Shown here: piece after piece, positions 17,229-26,762 of the stretch
Numbering within the stretch: the stretch's first letter is position 1
Layout of the letters: the number at the start of each line of letters is the position of its first letter
From: an uncultured Granulosicoccaceae bacterium
GTDB taxonomy: Bacteria; Pseudomonadota; Gammaproteobacteria; Granulosicoccales; Granulosicoccaceae
DNA: 55,325 nt
NCBI GenBank assembly: GCA_938035125.1
Contig: CALHNS010000021.1
Coordinates: 1-55,325, forward strand
Reading direction: 5' to 3'
Translations under genes and position numbers: made by a program
The notes under the pieces: generated by a model
What the model was told of the DNA's origin: nothing
The model's input: only the letters and a program-made list of their open reading frames with translations
Database searches by the model: none

Positions 17229-18020
17229 TCAACGGCCTTTAAAATTCGGACGGCGTTTATCAATAAACGCCGACACCCCTTCTCGATAATCTTCAGATTT
17301 GCCCGCTTCACGTTGTAAGTCACGCTCTAGGTTTAATTGCTCTTTCAATGTGTTGTCTGCTGCGGCGTATATAGCGCGTTTTATTCGTGCAAGTCCTGCG
17401 GTGGGTTGTTCTGCAAGGTGTAATACTAATGCTTTGGCTTCCTCATATAATTTTTCATCATCGATAACCTGCCAAATCAACCCCCATTGCATCGCTTGTT
17501 CTGCGCTGAGTTTGTCGCCTAGTAACGATAAGCCCATGGCGCGTTGTGTGCCCACCGCGCGGGGTAGAAACCAAGTGCCGCCACTGTCTGGCACTAATCC
17601 CAACTTACAAAATGCTTGAACGAAACTTGCCGAACGTGCAGCAAGAATCAGATCACAGGCCAGCGCGATGTTAGCACCAGCGCCTGCTGCCACGCCATTA
17701 ACCGCACACACGACAGGCATCGGAAGGTTTTGCAATCGAAGGATTAAAGGGTTGTAATAAGTGTCAAGCGATGCGCCTAAATCGGGCGTGTCTGCATCTT
17801 CTGCCACATTGCGATCCGACAAATCTTGCCCTGCACAGAAACCACGACCTGCTCCTGTGATCAATAAGGCTCGAACGGCATTGGTGGGATTTTCCACAGT
17901 ATCCAATGCCTCGCTTAACGCTTGATGCATGATCGCGTTAAAACTGTTCAGCTTATCGGGCCGATTCAGTGTAATAGTGGCAACGTGTGCATCGATGGTT
18001 AGTAAGATTGAATCACTCAT
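17229..18020 (-). CDS. paaG: PaaG-type enoyl-CoA hydratase/isomerase
   Basis: The 263-residue crotonase-fold enzyme matches PaaG, which converts 1,2-epoxyphenylacetyl-CoA to oxepin-CoA and later isomerises cis-3,4-dehydroadipyl-CoA to the 2,3 form. Visible features are the oxyanion-hole segments AGRGFCAGQDLSDR (about 63-76) and GVAAGAGANIALACD, and the conserved LGLVPDSGGTWFLPR. Asp in PDSGG is the PaaG-type acid in place of the hydratase Glu. I chose the ATG at 18020 (MSDSILLTI); a frame open further upstream overlaps the preceding gene. It is the last gene of the box-side operon, next to the fused hydratase/dehydrogenase, and away from the other paa genes. Confidence 0.87.
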   Translation of the reverse strand: MSDSILLTIDAHVATITLNRPDKLNSFNAIMHQALSEALDTVENPTNAVRALLITGAGRGFCAGQDLSDRNVAEDADTPDLGASLDTYYNPLILRLQNLPMPVVCAVNGVAAGAGANIALACDLILAARSASFVQAFCKLGLVPDSGGTWFLPRAVGTQRAMGLSLLGDKLSAEQAMQWGLIWQVIDDEKLYEEAKALVLHLAEQPTAGLARIKRAIYAAADNTLKEQLNLERDLQREAGKSEDYREGVSAFIDKRRPNFKGR

Positions 18021-18022
18021 GC

Positions 18023-20074
18023 TTAACGTCCAATGCGAGTGCCGTTGTCGGCACATTGCTTTAGTAAAGGGCTAATTTTCCACGCTACTGGGTCTTCTTT
18101 AGCAAGTTGCTGTATCTGCTTAACAATCTCTGCAGCGCCCAACGTATCCGCATAGTGCATGAGCCCACCACGCCAGCGAGGAAAGCCATACCCAAACACA
18201 GTGACCAGATCGATATCGGTAGCACTTTGTGCAATGCCTTCGTGCAGTAAATCAGCCGCCTCGTTGATCATCGCCAGCAACAACCGCTGCCGAATTTCAT
18301 CAGCCGAGTACTCAACGCGTTCAATGCCTGCAAAATGCGCCTCTTCAATACCAAGGTCGGCAACGATTGGATCATCAACTCTCCCTTCACCACCAGGGTA
18401 TCGGTACCAACCGGCACCGGTTTTGCGTCCCAGCTTGCCAAGCTCCACCATTCTATCGGCTATGGGAATATAACGACGTGCAGGATCTCGCGTGGCGTCT
18501 TGGCGACGCCGATTGGCGTGCGCTATATCAAGCCCTGATAAATCTTGCACAGCGTATGGCCCCATCGCATAGCCAAACTCAACCATGGCTTCATCGATCT
18601 CCCACGGTGTGGAGCCGTCCATAAAAACTGTATCAGCAGCTTCTCGATAACGAGCCAAAATACGATTACCAACAAAGCCATCGCAAACACCGACCATCAC
18701 TGGAATTTTTCGACAACGTTTTGCCAGCGCAAAAGCGGTTGCTATGACGGTATCGGATGTTTTATCACCACGCACAATTTCAAGCAGTTTCATGATGTGT
18801 GCGGGTGCGAAAAAGTGAAGCCCAATGACCCGTAAGGGTTCTTGTAAAACGCTAGCAAGCTCGTTGATATCAAGATATGAGGTATTGCTGGCGATAATGG
18901 CATCGGCTGGAAGGTGTTTTTCAAGCGTTAAAAATATCTTGCGCTTAACGTCCATACTTTCAAAGGCGGCTTCTATAGCCAAGGTTGCATCGCTGGCTTG
19001 GTCATAATCAGTTGTAGCACTAAACCGGTCTTTACGATCGCTAGCCTCTTGTTCGCTGATTAATCCGCGTTTAAGGCTTGCAGACACGATGGTTTCAACG
19101 TTTTCTTTGGCACGCTCAACTCCTTCAGCGTCATTTTCTAAAATCGTGACACGAAACCCTGCGTTAAGCAGCGCATAAGCAATGCCCGACCCCATAGTGC
19201 CACCACCAACGATCGCTACGTGTTCAAGTGTTATTGGAGGGGCCGTGATGTCATTTGGCAGCTTAGCGGCGCGTTCTGCGAAAAAGATATGTCGCAATGC
19301 TTTAGCTTGGTCCGAGCTGCGCAATTCAAGAAACGCTTTTCGTTCAACGGCTAAACCTTCTTGAATGGGTAGGTTAAGGCCTGCTTCAATCACATCGATA
19401 GCACGCAGTGGCGCTATTTGCCCTGCACTTTTTGCATTCACATGATGACGTGCTGTGTTCAGTACGTCTTGATCAACAGGTGGTGATGGCAAGTCACTGG
19501 TTGGCACAATGCAACCTAACTCTTCAGTGTTGACCATAAAGGCGGCATAGTTAGGCTCATCATGTATGGTTTGTATCAAGCCTTTTTCTAAGGCAGCTTT
19601 AGCGCTCATTGGTTTACCAGAGGTAATCATATTCAGCGCGTCAGTAAGCCCCACTAAATGAGGCAGGCGCTGCGTACCTCCTGCCCCAGGTATCACGCCC
19701 AGTGTGACTTCGGGAAATCCTATTCGAGCATTGGGCGCCATAATGCGCAATCGACAGGCCAGCGCAATTTCTGCACCGCCGCCCAAGGCCACCCCTTCAA
19801 TGGCTGCGATCCATGGAACGAAGCTGTTTTCAATCTGGTTAAGAACATCGGGTAAGTGGGGTTCAACCGGTGCGCTATCAAATTCCTTCGCATCAGCACC
19901 GGCTGCGAACATACCGCCTTTGCCGCTGACAATAACGCGATCAAGTGCCTCGCGTTCAGCCCAGCGTACAGCGTCTAGTAAGCCTTGTCGAACCGACAAA
20001 CCTATGGCATTAACTGGTGCATTATCTATTTCCACATAACCGACGTTATCTTCGCGCCGTGTCGTTACGCTCAT
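18023..20074 (-). CDS. Fused enoyl-CoA hydratase / 3-hydroxyacyl-CoA dehydrogenase
   Basis: The 683-residue protein is built like FadB/FadJ. A crotonase domain (about 1-200) contains GGMFAAGADAKEF and the active-site GVIPGAGGTQRLP. The NAD-binding dehydrogenase (about 285-470) contains VAIVGGGTMGSGIAYALL and the catalytic HFFAPAHIMKLLEIV, followed by C-terminal 3HCDH domains (VGNRILARYREA and FGYGFPRWRGG). In this setting it can hydrate 2,3-dehydroadipyl-CoA and oxidise 3-hydroxyadipyl-CoA, replacing separate PaaF and PaaH, which are absent from the window. Its stop lies 2 bases before the paaG ATG, so the two are coupled. Confidence 0.88.
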   Translation of the reverse strand: MSVTTRREDNVGYVEIDNAPVNAIGLSVRQGLLDAVRWAEREALDRVIVSGKGGMFAAGADAKEFDSAPVEPHLPDVLNQIENSFVPWIAAIEGVALGGGAEIALACRLRIMAPNARIGFPEVTLGVIPGAGGTQRLPHLVGLTDALNMITSGKPMSAKAALEKGLIQTIHDEPNYAAFMVNTEELGCIVPTSDLPSPPVDQDVLNTARHHVNAKSAGQIAPLRAIDVIEAGLNLPIQEGLAVERKAFLELRSSDQAKALRHIFFAERAAKLPNDITAPPITLEHVAIVGGGTMGSGIAYALLNAGFRVTILENDAEGVERAKENVETIVSASLKRGLISEQEASDRKDRFSATTDYDQASDATLAIEAAFESMDVKRKIFLTLEKHLPADAIIASNTSYLDINELASVLQEPLRVIGLHFFAPAHIMKLLEIVRGDKTSDTVIATAFALAKRCRKIPVMVGVCDGFVGNRILARYREAADTVFMDGSTPWEIDEAMVEFGYAMGPYAVQDLSGLDIAHANRRRQDATRDPARRYIPIADRMVELGKLGRKTGAGWYRYPGGEGRVDDPIVADLGIEEAHFAGIERVEYSADEIRQRLLLAMINEAADLLHEGIAQSATDIDLVTVFGYGFPRWRGGLMHYADTLGAAEIVKQIQQLAKEDPVAWKISPLLKQCADNGTRIGR

Positions 20075-20110
20075 ACGGATTGTTCCATGAATTGGGCATT
20101 AACACGATGC

Positions 20111-21004
20111 TTAACGATCGGTTGCCGAGAAAATGTGATGAGACGCTATGAGCGTTGATAGTTCGCTCAATGATGCATCGATGGATTGACCACTGGTGTT
20201 TAAATGCAGTTCAGCCTGCGCATAGCGCGATTCCCGCGTTTGTAAAATATCGCGAAGCTGATCCAACGCTTGAGGGTTATTCGCCATAGGGCGTAAGTCG
20301 CCTTGAGCTCGAACTCTTTCCATATGCTCAGTGGCATCGGCTTGAAGCCATACGGTGTGGAAGTGGGTAAGTAAGGCATCAAATGTATTCGCCTCTTCCA
20401 CAACACCACCAGCCACGGCCAGAACGAGACGCTGCCGAGATTCGAAAATGTGTTTAAGCGTATCGGCTTCAAGTGTTCGATACCCCTCTTGCCCGTACAT
20501 GGCGATCACTTCGGCGACCGGCATTCCCGCACTGCGTTCGATTTCTTGATTAAGTTCAATAAAGGGTACGCCTAGGTCTTTACCCAGCCTTGCACCCAGT
20601 GTAGATTTCCCCGCCCCTCGTAAACCGATAAGACACAGCCTTTGCGCTTTGTTGTCGCGTAGCTGCTGTGGGTCTAGCACACTAAGTACTGAGGCGCGAG
20701 TGGCGGCGTCAGCTGTGCGGTAACGCATCACTAAGCGTGCAATATCTTCAGCTATGGAATCATCGGTGCCAACAAACCATTCTATTGGACGATCAAGAGC
20801 AATAGATACACGTTGCAGCAACGCAATTGAAATATTACTTTCCCCATTTTCAAGGCGCACGAGGTAACGAGGGGAGATACCAGTGAGTTCAGATAATTCT
20901 CGTCTTGAAAAGTGTTTGGCTTTGCGCGCTGCATGCACCCGCTCTGCCACCTGATTCAGCAGAGCCGTTGTTACATCGTCGGCCTCATTAATAGGTTTCG
21001 ACAT
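20111..21004 (-). CDS. boxR: BoxR, XRE-shikimate-kinase-like regulator of benzoate degradation
   Basis: The 297-residue protein joins an N-terminal XRE/Cro helix-turn-helix (about 17-75; FSRRELSELTGISPRYLVRLE, GESNISIALLQRV) to a C-terminal shikimate-kinase-like domain. The latter has a Walker A loop GLRGAGKST at about 127-135 and LRPMANNP further on. This architecture is diagnostic of BoxR/BzdR, repressors released by benzoyl-CoA. The ATG at 21004 (MSKPINEADD) overlaps the boxA 3' end by 17 bases; the open frame extends further upstream but without family resemblance. Two palindromes before boxC are candidate targets. Confidence 0.92.
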   Translation of the reverse strand: MSKPINEADDVTTALLNQVAERVHAARKAKHFSRRELSELTGISPRYLVRLENGESNISIALLQRVSIALDRPIEWFVGTDDSIAEDIARLVMRYRTADAATRASVLSVLDPQQLRDNKAQRLCLIGLRGAGKSTLGARLGKDLGVPFIELNQEIERSAGMPVAEVIAMYGQEGYRTLEADTLKHIFESRQRLVLAVAGGVVEEANTFDALLTHFHTVWLQADATEHMERVRAQGDLRPMANNPQALDQLRDILQTRESRYAQAELHLNTSGQSIDASLSELSTLIASHHIFSATDR

Positions 21005-22187
21005 GGTAGCGACCGTCTTCGCGCATATGATCACGCAGCGTATGCCATGATTCACCGATTGATTCAGCGATGCTGGTTAACGCCTCTTCCACACCCGCTT
21101 CCATCGCTTTTAAACCGCAGATGTATATGTGCGTGTTGGGGTCATGCAGCATTTGTCCAACAATCTGCTCTTCATCGCGCATGCGATCTTGCACGTATTC
21201 TTTCTTTTGATCTTTCATGCGGCTGAACACTAGGTGTTTTTGTAATAAGGCTTCAGGTAATTTTTTTAACGGGCCAAAATACGGCAAGCTTTGGGCTGAT
21301 CGTGCGCCAAAGAACATCACCATTCCGCCTTCTTGAGCGCCAACTGTGCGTTCGCGTGCCATGGTAAACGCACGCATAGGCGCAGAACCCGTGCCGGTGC
21401 AAATCATCAATAGCCGTGCGCTTGGGTCAGTGGGCAGAAGAAACGTTGCACCAAAGGGCCCGGTAACCTTAACGGTATCGCCCTTTTTAAGATCACACAA
21501 ATAGTTTGAGCACAATCCGCCTTCATCTCGTTTAACCGTGAGTGAGACGTTATGATAGCCGGGGCGTTCACCATCACGAGGGCTGGAAACCGAATACAGC
21601 CTGGGCAAATGCGGTTGCCCTTCGGACGTTTCCCCCGGCGCGATGACCCCCAGTGACTGACCTTCTAGTACCGGAAATGGTTTGCCTTGAAAATCGAGAA
21701 TGATGTGTCGTACATCGGTATCACTGTCATCATCGGTCAAGCGATAGTTACCTTGTACAACGGCTTCAATAGCATTACTTAAGTTATACAGATTGATGGT
21801 AGGTTTAGAGGCAGACTTAGGCGCTTGGGCTTTACCGCCAGCGCCTTTATGAGCTTCGGCTAATAGTGCTGCAATTGGATCATCCTCAGCAAGTACCTTA
21901 GCTTGATCATCGGCAGGTTCAACCACACTGATCTCGCCCTGTTCAGGAAGCTCATCCCATTCGTATTGAGATTCCAATGAGTAAGGTTCTGCCACCACTC
22001 GCCATTCATCGATTGAACCGGTTGGGCAAACTGGAATGCAGTCCATACACATATTGCACTTACTGGCATCCACAACAACGTTGTCATCATTGTGTTCAAT
22101 GGCTTGTACTGGGCAAGTCATTTCGCAGGTATAACAGCGGATGCAAATCTCAGGATCAATCAGGTGTTGTTTGAGTGGTTGGTTCAT
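20988..22187 (-). CDS. boxA: BoxA, reductase component of benzoyl-CoA 2,3-epoxidase
   Basis: The 399-residue protein passes electrons from NADPH to BoxB. Its N-terminus carries a two-[4Fe-4S] ferredoxin: CIRCYTCEMTCP and CNMCMDCIPVCPTGS (about 14-60). An acidic, Ala-rich linker (about 85-130) leads to a ferredoxin-NADP reductase module with FAD motif RLYSVSSPR, GLCSNYLC and the NADP loop CTGTGSAPMRAF. The ATG at 22187 gives MNQPLKQHLIDP, matching relatives, and has GAGG upstream; the longer frame to 22307 does not. It sits 22 bases after boxB. Confidence 0.93.
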   Translation of the reverse strand: MNQPLKQHLIDPEICIRCYTCEMTCPVQAIEHNDDNVVVDASKCNMCMDCIPVCPTGSIDEWRVVAEPYSLESQYEWDELPEQGEISVVEPADDQAKVLAEDDPIAALLAEAHKGAGGKAQAPKSASKPTINLYNLSNAIEAVVQGNYRLTDDDSDTDVRHIILDFQGKPFPVLEGQSLGVIAPGETSEGQPHLPRLYSVSSPRDGERPGYHNVSLTVKRDEGGLCSNYLCDLKKGDTVKVTGPFGATFLLPTDPSARLLMICTGTGSAPMRAFTMARERTVGAQEGGMVMFFGARSAQSLPYFGPLKKLPEALLQKHLVFSRMKDQKKEYVQDRMRDEEQIVGQMLHDPNTHIYICGLKAMEAGVEEALTSIAESIGESWHTLRDHMREDGRYHVETY

Positions 22188-22209
22188 GAACTTACGCCTC
22201 TTGTATCGC

Positions 22210-23661
22210 TTACGCCATATGCAGTTTGACGAATTCGAAATCACCTGGCTTGTTATCAATAGTGACCGTGGGTGCTGCGATCCAGCTGGCGTATTTACCC
22301 GGTTCAAAACACGGCTTCATTAGCGATTGAATAAAGGCGCCATCGTCTTTGGTTGGTAACCATTCATTGACCTTAGCGCCCCATTCCTCTTCTGTGATGA
22401 TATTACCTGATGGGTCAGATTTTATGGCCGCGAATACACCGATTTGACGATGGAAGGCTTCGTGTGGAATGGTGAGTTCAAAATCGATTCCTGCTTTTTT
22501 GATGGCTTTGTTCCATCGACCCACACCGCCTGCGGCATCTCTAACGTAATCATCTCGTAACCGCATGTTCACAGCTGTTAGCGCAGGTACGTCTTCTTCA
22601 ACGATTTTTCCATCAACAATGCTGGATACCTTGTAGGTGTCACCCTCTAGCTTGTGATCATCATCAATGCGATGTTCCATGTAACGCCCTTTAATGCCTG
22701 CGTTAAATGCATTCGCTGCATTGGTTGATACTTCTTGACCAAATAAATCAAGCGACAAGGTGTAGTGCAAATTCAGTTTTTTCTGAATCGTGGGTAAGTC
22801 GATAACCCCCAAATCACGAACGTTGCCAATATCGTTAGGATCGGTTATCCCTGCTTTTTTCATCGCATCTAAAGTGGCTTGTATAACGCGACCCACGCCA
22901 GTTTCACCTACAAACATATGATGCGCTTCTTCTGTGAGCATAAATCGGCACGTGCGGCTTAGTGGATCAAAGCCAGATTGCGCCAACGATTCAAGCTGCA
23001 TTTTGCCATCGCGATCGGTAAAGTAGGTGAACATAAAAAACGATAACCAATCTGGCGTCTCTTCATTGAAGGCGCCAAGCATGCGCGGCGCTTCATCTGA
23101 ACCTGATGAGCGTCGAAGTAAATCATCGGCTTCTTCTCGCCCGTCTTTACCAAAGTATTTTTGCAGTAGGTACACCATGGCCCATAGGTGGCGACCTTCT
23201 TCAACGTTAACTTGAAACAGATTGCGTAAGTCGTATAGCGAAGGTGCGGTAAGACCTAAAAAGCGTTGTTGTTCCACAGATCCTGGTTCTGTATCCCCTT
23301 GGATAACAATAAGACGCTTTAGCATATTGCGGTATTCCCCCGGCACTTCCTGCCAAGCGGGTTTTCCTTGATGTTCGCCGCATGGAATGACACGCTCTTC
23401 AGCTTGAGGAGCCAGCAGCACCCCCCAGCGATACTCAGGCATTTTTACGTAGTCAAATTTTGCCCAGCCCTTGGGATCGACACTGACGGCTGTGCGCAAG
23501 TACACCATAGAGTCTTGAAAGTTTTGTGGAATTAATTTATTCCACCAATCAATGTACCCCGGGTGCCATTTTTCCAAGGCCTTTAACACTTTACGATCTT
23601 GCCCTAGGCCTACGTTATTAGGAATACGCGTGTCATAACTTACGTCAAGCGTGCTAGCCAT
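22210..23661 (-). CDS. boxB: BoxB, oxygenase component of benzoyl-CoA 2,3-epoxidase
   Basis: The 483-residue di-iron protein inserts one oxygen atom into benzoyl-CoA to give 2,3-epoxybenzoyl-CoA. Iron ligand motifs are visible as EEGRHLWAMVYLL (about 150-165) and LTEEAHHMFVGETG (about 240-255). AAGGA 8 bases ahead of the ATG at 23661 (MASTLDVSYDTRI) supports this start over an upstream in-frame one at 23715. Length and sequence are typical. It is placed between boxC and boxA on the same strand. Confidence 0.94.
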   Translation of the reverse strand: MASTLDVSYDTRIPNNVGLGQDRKVLKALEKWHPGYIDWWNKLIPQNFQDSMVYLRTAVSVDPKGWAKFDYVKMPEYRWGVLLAPQAEERVIPCGEHQGKPAWQEVPGEYRNMLKRLIVIQGDTEPGSVEQQRFLGLTAPSLYDLRNLFQVNVEEGRHLWAMVYLLQKYFGKDGREEADDLLRRSSGSDEAPRMLGAFNEETPDWLSFFMFTYFTDRDGKMQLESLAQSGFDPLSRTCRFMLTEEAHHMFVGETGVGRVIQATLDAMKKAGITDPNDIGNVRDLGVIDLPTIQKKLNLHYTLSLDLFGQEVSTNAANAFNAGIKGRYMEHRIDDDHKLEGDTYKVSSIVDGKIVEEDVPALTAVNMRLRDDYVRDAAGGVGRWNKAIKKAGIDFELTIPHEAFHRQIGVFAAIKSDPSGNIITEEEWGAKVNEWLPTKDDGAFIQSLMKPCFEPGKYASWIAAPTVTIDNKPGDFEFVKLHMA

Positions 23662-23725
23662 TGTATTGTCCTTACCGTGTTTTGTTTGTTGTGTAAGCGA
23701 ATCGAATCGAAGCAATTCGATGCGT

Positions 23726-25384
23726 TTAAACGCGCTCTAAATCAAAGCTACCGCGTACACCGGTACCGTATCGTTGTAATGCACCATCAGGTCCGACAGC
23801 ATTAGGGCGATTGAAAATCCAATTTTGCCAAGCCGTTAATCGACCAAAGATTCTGGTTTCCATGGTTTCAGGCCCAGCAAAGCGAAGGTTTGCTTCCATG
23901 CCTGTCATTGCATCGGGGCTGAAAGAGGCGCGCTCTTCTACAAAGATACGTACCTCATCCTCCCAATCGATGTCGTCGAGAATAATGGTTACTAAACCCA
24001 TCTTGTCAGCGGTTTCAGCGTCGAGATTTTCACCAAGCTTCTCTTTTGCTGCATCGACCAAATTGGGTTCACCAAGAAATCGGGTTTGCAGCCGGGTAAG
24101 CTCATTGCCCATCGGATAAGGACCAAAGTTCGCTTCAGTTAACCGTATGGTTGCCAATGCTCTGTCGTCATCTTCAAACTCACCTTCCATCATGTAACTG
24201 CGATCAACTGAGAATAGAATCTCTGCCAGTACGCCAACAAAACATGAACCGTGTTCAACAAAGGCTGCGAGCGAACGCGAGGTTACATCAAGCCGTTTTA
24301 AGGTACGTTTCCAATATTGACGCACTTCATTAGCAAGCCAATGTTCTGCATGGGTTGCAAGCAGTGCCTCGTGTGCTGCGAACGCGTCCGGATCACCTTC
24401 TGTTCGAAAAACCCATAGGCCGATGTCTTTTTCATTGAAACGCATGTGCAATATCGCGTCTTCAAATTCTCGGCACAGTTTTAATAAATACGCTTGATCG
24501 CCTTCAGACTGAAACGCCTCCATATCTGCTGGTGCGTTTTGTTCAGGGCCTTTTAACGTAAACGTTGCCATCCTTCCCGCACGATCAATGTCAACGGTGA
24601 CGCTTGACCAAGACAGTGAATGTTCTGTGAACGAGCGTTCTAACGGGTTTAACGTAATGCCTACAGTAATATCCGGTTTGTTTGATTTTGCAGCAAATTC
24701 TTTAGCTCGTTCAACCACGGTGTTAGCAAATTTCGAATTAGGGATAACTTCATCAACCAGCCGCCAGTCTTTTGCACGTTGACCCTTTACACCCTCTTCA
24801 ATCGAGCAAAAAATATCGGCCAAGTCGCGGCGCATTTTTCGTTTATCGGTAATACGTGTAAGGCCACCGGTACCTGGAAGTACTGCGAGCAACGGCACTT
24901 CGGGTAAGCCAACTGAGGATGTGCTGTCGTCAGTGAGCATGATGTAGTTACACGCAAGTGCCAGTTCATAACCGCCACCAGCACATGCACCTTTTACCGC
25001 AGCAATGTACTGTTGCCCACTGTCTTTTTCTGCAGCTTCAAACGCATTGCGTGTCTCGTTAGTGAACTTGCAGAAATTAACCTTATGACTGTGCGCTGCA
25101 CCGCCCAACATACGAATATTCGCGCCAGCACAAAAGACGTTGTCTTTACCTGAACGCATTACCACCACTTTTACTTCAGGGTGTTCAAAGCGCATGCGTT
25201 GCACGACATCGTTCAATTCGATATCAACGCCAAGATCATAGGAATTGAGTTTGAGTTCGTAACCATCAAACAACCCGCCGTTCTCATCTACGTCCATTGA
25301 TAACGTAGCCACGGGGCCCTCGTATTCGACCTGCCAGTGACGATAGGTGGATGGTTCTGCGCGGAAATCGATGGGTTGGGACAT
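23726..25384 (-). CDS. boxC: BoxC, 2,3-epoxybenzoyl-CoA dihydrolase
   Basis: The 552-residue enzyme opens the ring of 2,3-epoxybenzoyl-CoA with water and releases formate, giving 3,4-dehydroadipyl-CoA semialdehyde. It is an elongated crotonase: the N-terminal half contains NVFCAGANIRML, CAGGGYELALACNYI and PEVPLLAVLPGTGGLTRI, and the C-terminal half is a second degenerate crotonase-like repeat ending in NWIFNRPNAVG. The ATG at 25384 has GAGG five bases upstream. It is the first gene after the palindromic spacer, so a promoter likely lies there. Confidence 0.94.
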   Translation of the reverse strand: MSQPIDFRAEPSTYRHWQVEYEGPVATLSMDVDENGGLFDGYELKLNSYDLGVDIELNDVVQRMRFEHPEVKVVVMRSGKDNVFCAGANIRMLGGAAHSHKVNFCKFTNETRNAFEAAEKDSGQQYIAAVKGACAGGGYELALACNYIMLTDDSTSSVGLPEVPLLAVLPGTGGLTRITDKRKMRRDLADIFCSIEEGVKGQRAKDWRLVDEVIPNSKFANTVVERAKEFAAKSNKPDITVGITLNPLERSFTEHSLSWSSVTVDIDRAGRMATFTLKGPEQNAPADMEAFQSEGDQAYLLKLCREFEDAILHMRFNEKDIGLWVFRTEGDPDAFAAHEALLATHAEHWLANEVRQYWKRTLKRLDVTSRSLAAFVEHGSCFVGVLAEILFSVDRSYMMEGEFEDDDRALATIRLTEANFGPYPMGNELTRLQTRFLGEPNLVDAAKEKLGENLDAETADKMGLVTIILDDIDWEDEVRIFVEERASFSPDAMTGMEANLRFAGPETMETRIFGRLTAWQNWIFNRPNAVGPDGALQRYGTGVRGSFDLERV

Positions 25385-25488
25385 GGTTGCCTCGAAGCGC
25401 TCAACGGTACCCATAGAATACGCAGTATCCTACAAGCTGTAAATTAAAATACGCATAATATGGCTAAATAGATGCTAATAAATTCCGT

Positions 25489-25536
25489 TACTATAGTGAT
25501 AAAGAAGTCTCTTCAGCTTTATTTGCTACTATAGTG
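25489..25536. promoter_or_regulatory. Two ACTATAGT palindromes before boxC, candidate BoxR operators
   Basis: TACTATAGTG occurs at 25489-25498 and again at 25527-25536, 38 bases apart. Each copy has a perfect 8-base palindromic core ACTATAGT. The second copy is wider: TTT-gct-ACTATAGT-gct-AAA has matching outer arms. They sit 100-150 bases upstream of the boxC ATG in the only sizeable gap of the box operon, and the second overlaps the stop of the hydrolase gene. Position fits BoxR binding; not proven by sequence. Confidence 0.5.
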
Positions 25537-26752
25537 CTAAATTTACACTGTCTTCCAAGGCATCGATCCAGCGATGTACCTTGCGAACGTCTAACGTCAT
25601 GACGTGGCGCTTTGGATCTGCTGGTATCAATGCACGAGATTTACCCACGAGGCGTTGCGCCGCTTTAGGGCGATTCATCAGTAATTTAAGTTGCCCATTA
25701 GCCAGCTGTATCAAACCCTGCACGAATGCTTTCTCCACACTGTCTTTTGCTAACGCCATCCATACCGGCTCTAATACCTCATGGGCCTCCCAGTAATAAC
25801 CGTTTTGTAAAAATTGAAGCCCGGCTCGATAAGCCTGACACTGTGCCAGTTGATCAGCGCTGTAACCTACTACCGCTGTGCGCCTGAGTGTTTCAAACGC
25901 CGCTTCAGGGTGACGTTTATTAACGCCGGGTATATAAGCATGGGTTGGAAAATCATGTAAAGGCTTTAAGGGTTTGCAAAATTCAGTAATCGCTGTAATC
26001 ACTTTAACTGAGTGCTCAAGATGTGGTGCGTGTTGACAATTTTTTAACACCAGCGCCTCAGCCCATGTTTGCCCTACCCTCTCGGTTACTGCATCAACCT
26101 GTGCCAATGAACCGTAAGGGTCGTCTTGGCCTTGAATGGTCAGTACCGGCGTTTGAATGCGCTCAAGAACATTGGTTACGTTCCATGTTTTAAATTCAGG
26201 GTTTAACCAACTGTCGTTCCAACCTCGAAACGCGTTGTCAGGGTCTTGATGGTATTTGGCTAAGCGATCCCGTAGATTCCCATGATCAAACGCATCACGT
26301 GCGTCTAAAATTGCTTGCAACCCAGCGGTTTCTGTGAAGAAGTGTGGTGCAATAAGTACGGTGCCCATCACTCGGGCATCAACGATGCTGCCTGTGTAAA
26401 TGGCTGCAATGGTTGCACCGTCACTGTGGCCAACGAGTACCGCGTTCTGTACGCCAATGTTGTTCAGTACTTCAGGCAGTGTATCGATCGCTTCGCGCGT
26501 CATGTAATCCAATGGGCGCGGAAGGCTTACCGTTTGGGAGTGGCCATAGCCTGCGCGAGAATACATTAGCACGCCAAAGCCTGTCGCTTTATTAAGCTTT
26601 AAAGGGAAATCACGCCAAAGCTTGATACAACCCAGACCTTCATGCAGTAATACGAAGGTGGGTGCCTCATTAGGCGGTGCGCCAATGCAGGCATATTCCA
26701 GTGTTTTACCAGCGGCTTGCAGTTGGCCCGTTGCGCTCCATGCTGCGTTCAT
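25529..26752 (-). CDS. Alpha/beta hydrolase fused to a DUF309 domain
   Basis: Residues 1-260 form an alpha/beta hydrolase with nucleophile elbow VGHSDG (Ser110), an acid near Asp210 (IQGQDDPYG) and a His at 241 or 244 (CQHAPHLEH). Residues about 300-395 form a DUF309 helical domain with the signature NGYYWEAHEVLEPVWM, where Glu322 and His324 are the conserved pair. Hydrolases of the first type are common in box clusters and may open a lactone or hydrolyse a CoA ester that arises as a side product; the actual substrate is unknown. A DUF309 domain normally stands alone. It lies 10 bases after the benzoate-CoA ligase gene, in the same operon. Confidence 0.85.
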   Translation of the reverse strand: MNAAWSATGQLQAAGKTLEYACIGAPPNEAPTFVLLHEGLGCIKLWRDFPLKLNKATGFGVLMYSRAGYGHSQTVSLPRPLDYMTREAIDTLPEVLNNIGVQNAVLVGHSDGATIAAIYTGSIVDARVMGTVLIAPHFFTETAGLQAILDARDAFDHGNLRDRLAKYHQDPDNAFRGWNDSWLNPEFKTWNVTNVLERIQTPVLTIQGQDDPYGSLAQVDAVTERVGQTWAEALVLKNCQHAPHLEHSVKVITAITEFCKPLKPLHDFPTHAYIPGVNKRHPEAAFETLRRTAVVGYSADQLAQCQAYRAGLQFLQNGYYWEAHEVLEPVWMALAKDSVEKAFVQGLIQLANGQLKLLMNRPKAAQRLVGKSRALIPADPKRHVMTLDVRKVHRWIDALEDSVNLAL

Positions 26753-26762
26753 AGGTTAAGGT

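Noticed and set aside
19704..20039. 111-codon plus-strand frame opposite the fused hydratase/dehydrogenase
   Set aside because: Antisense shadow of the crotonase domain; composition is typical of reverse-frame noise.
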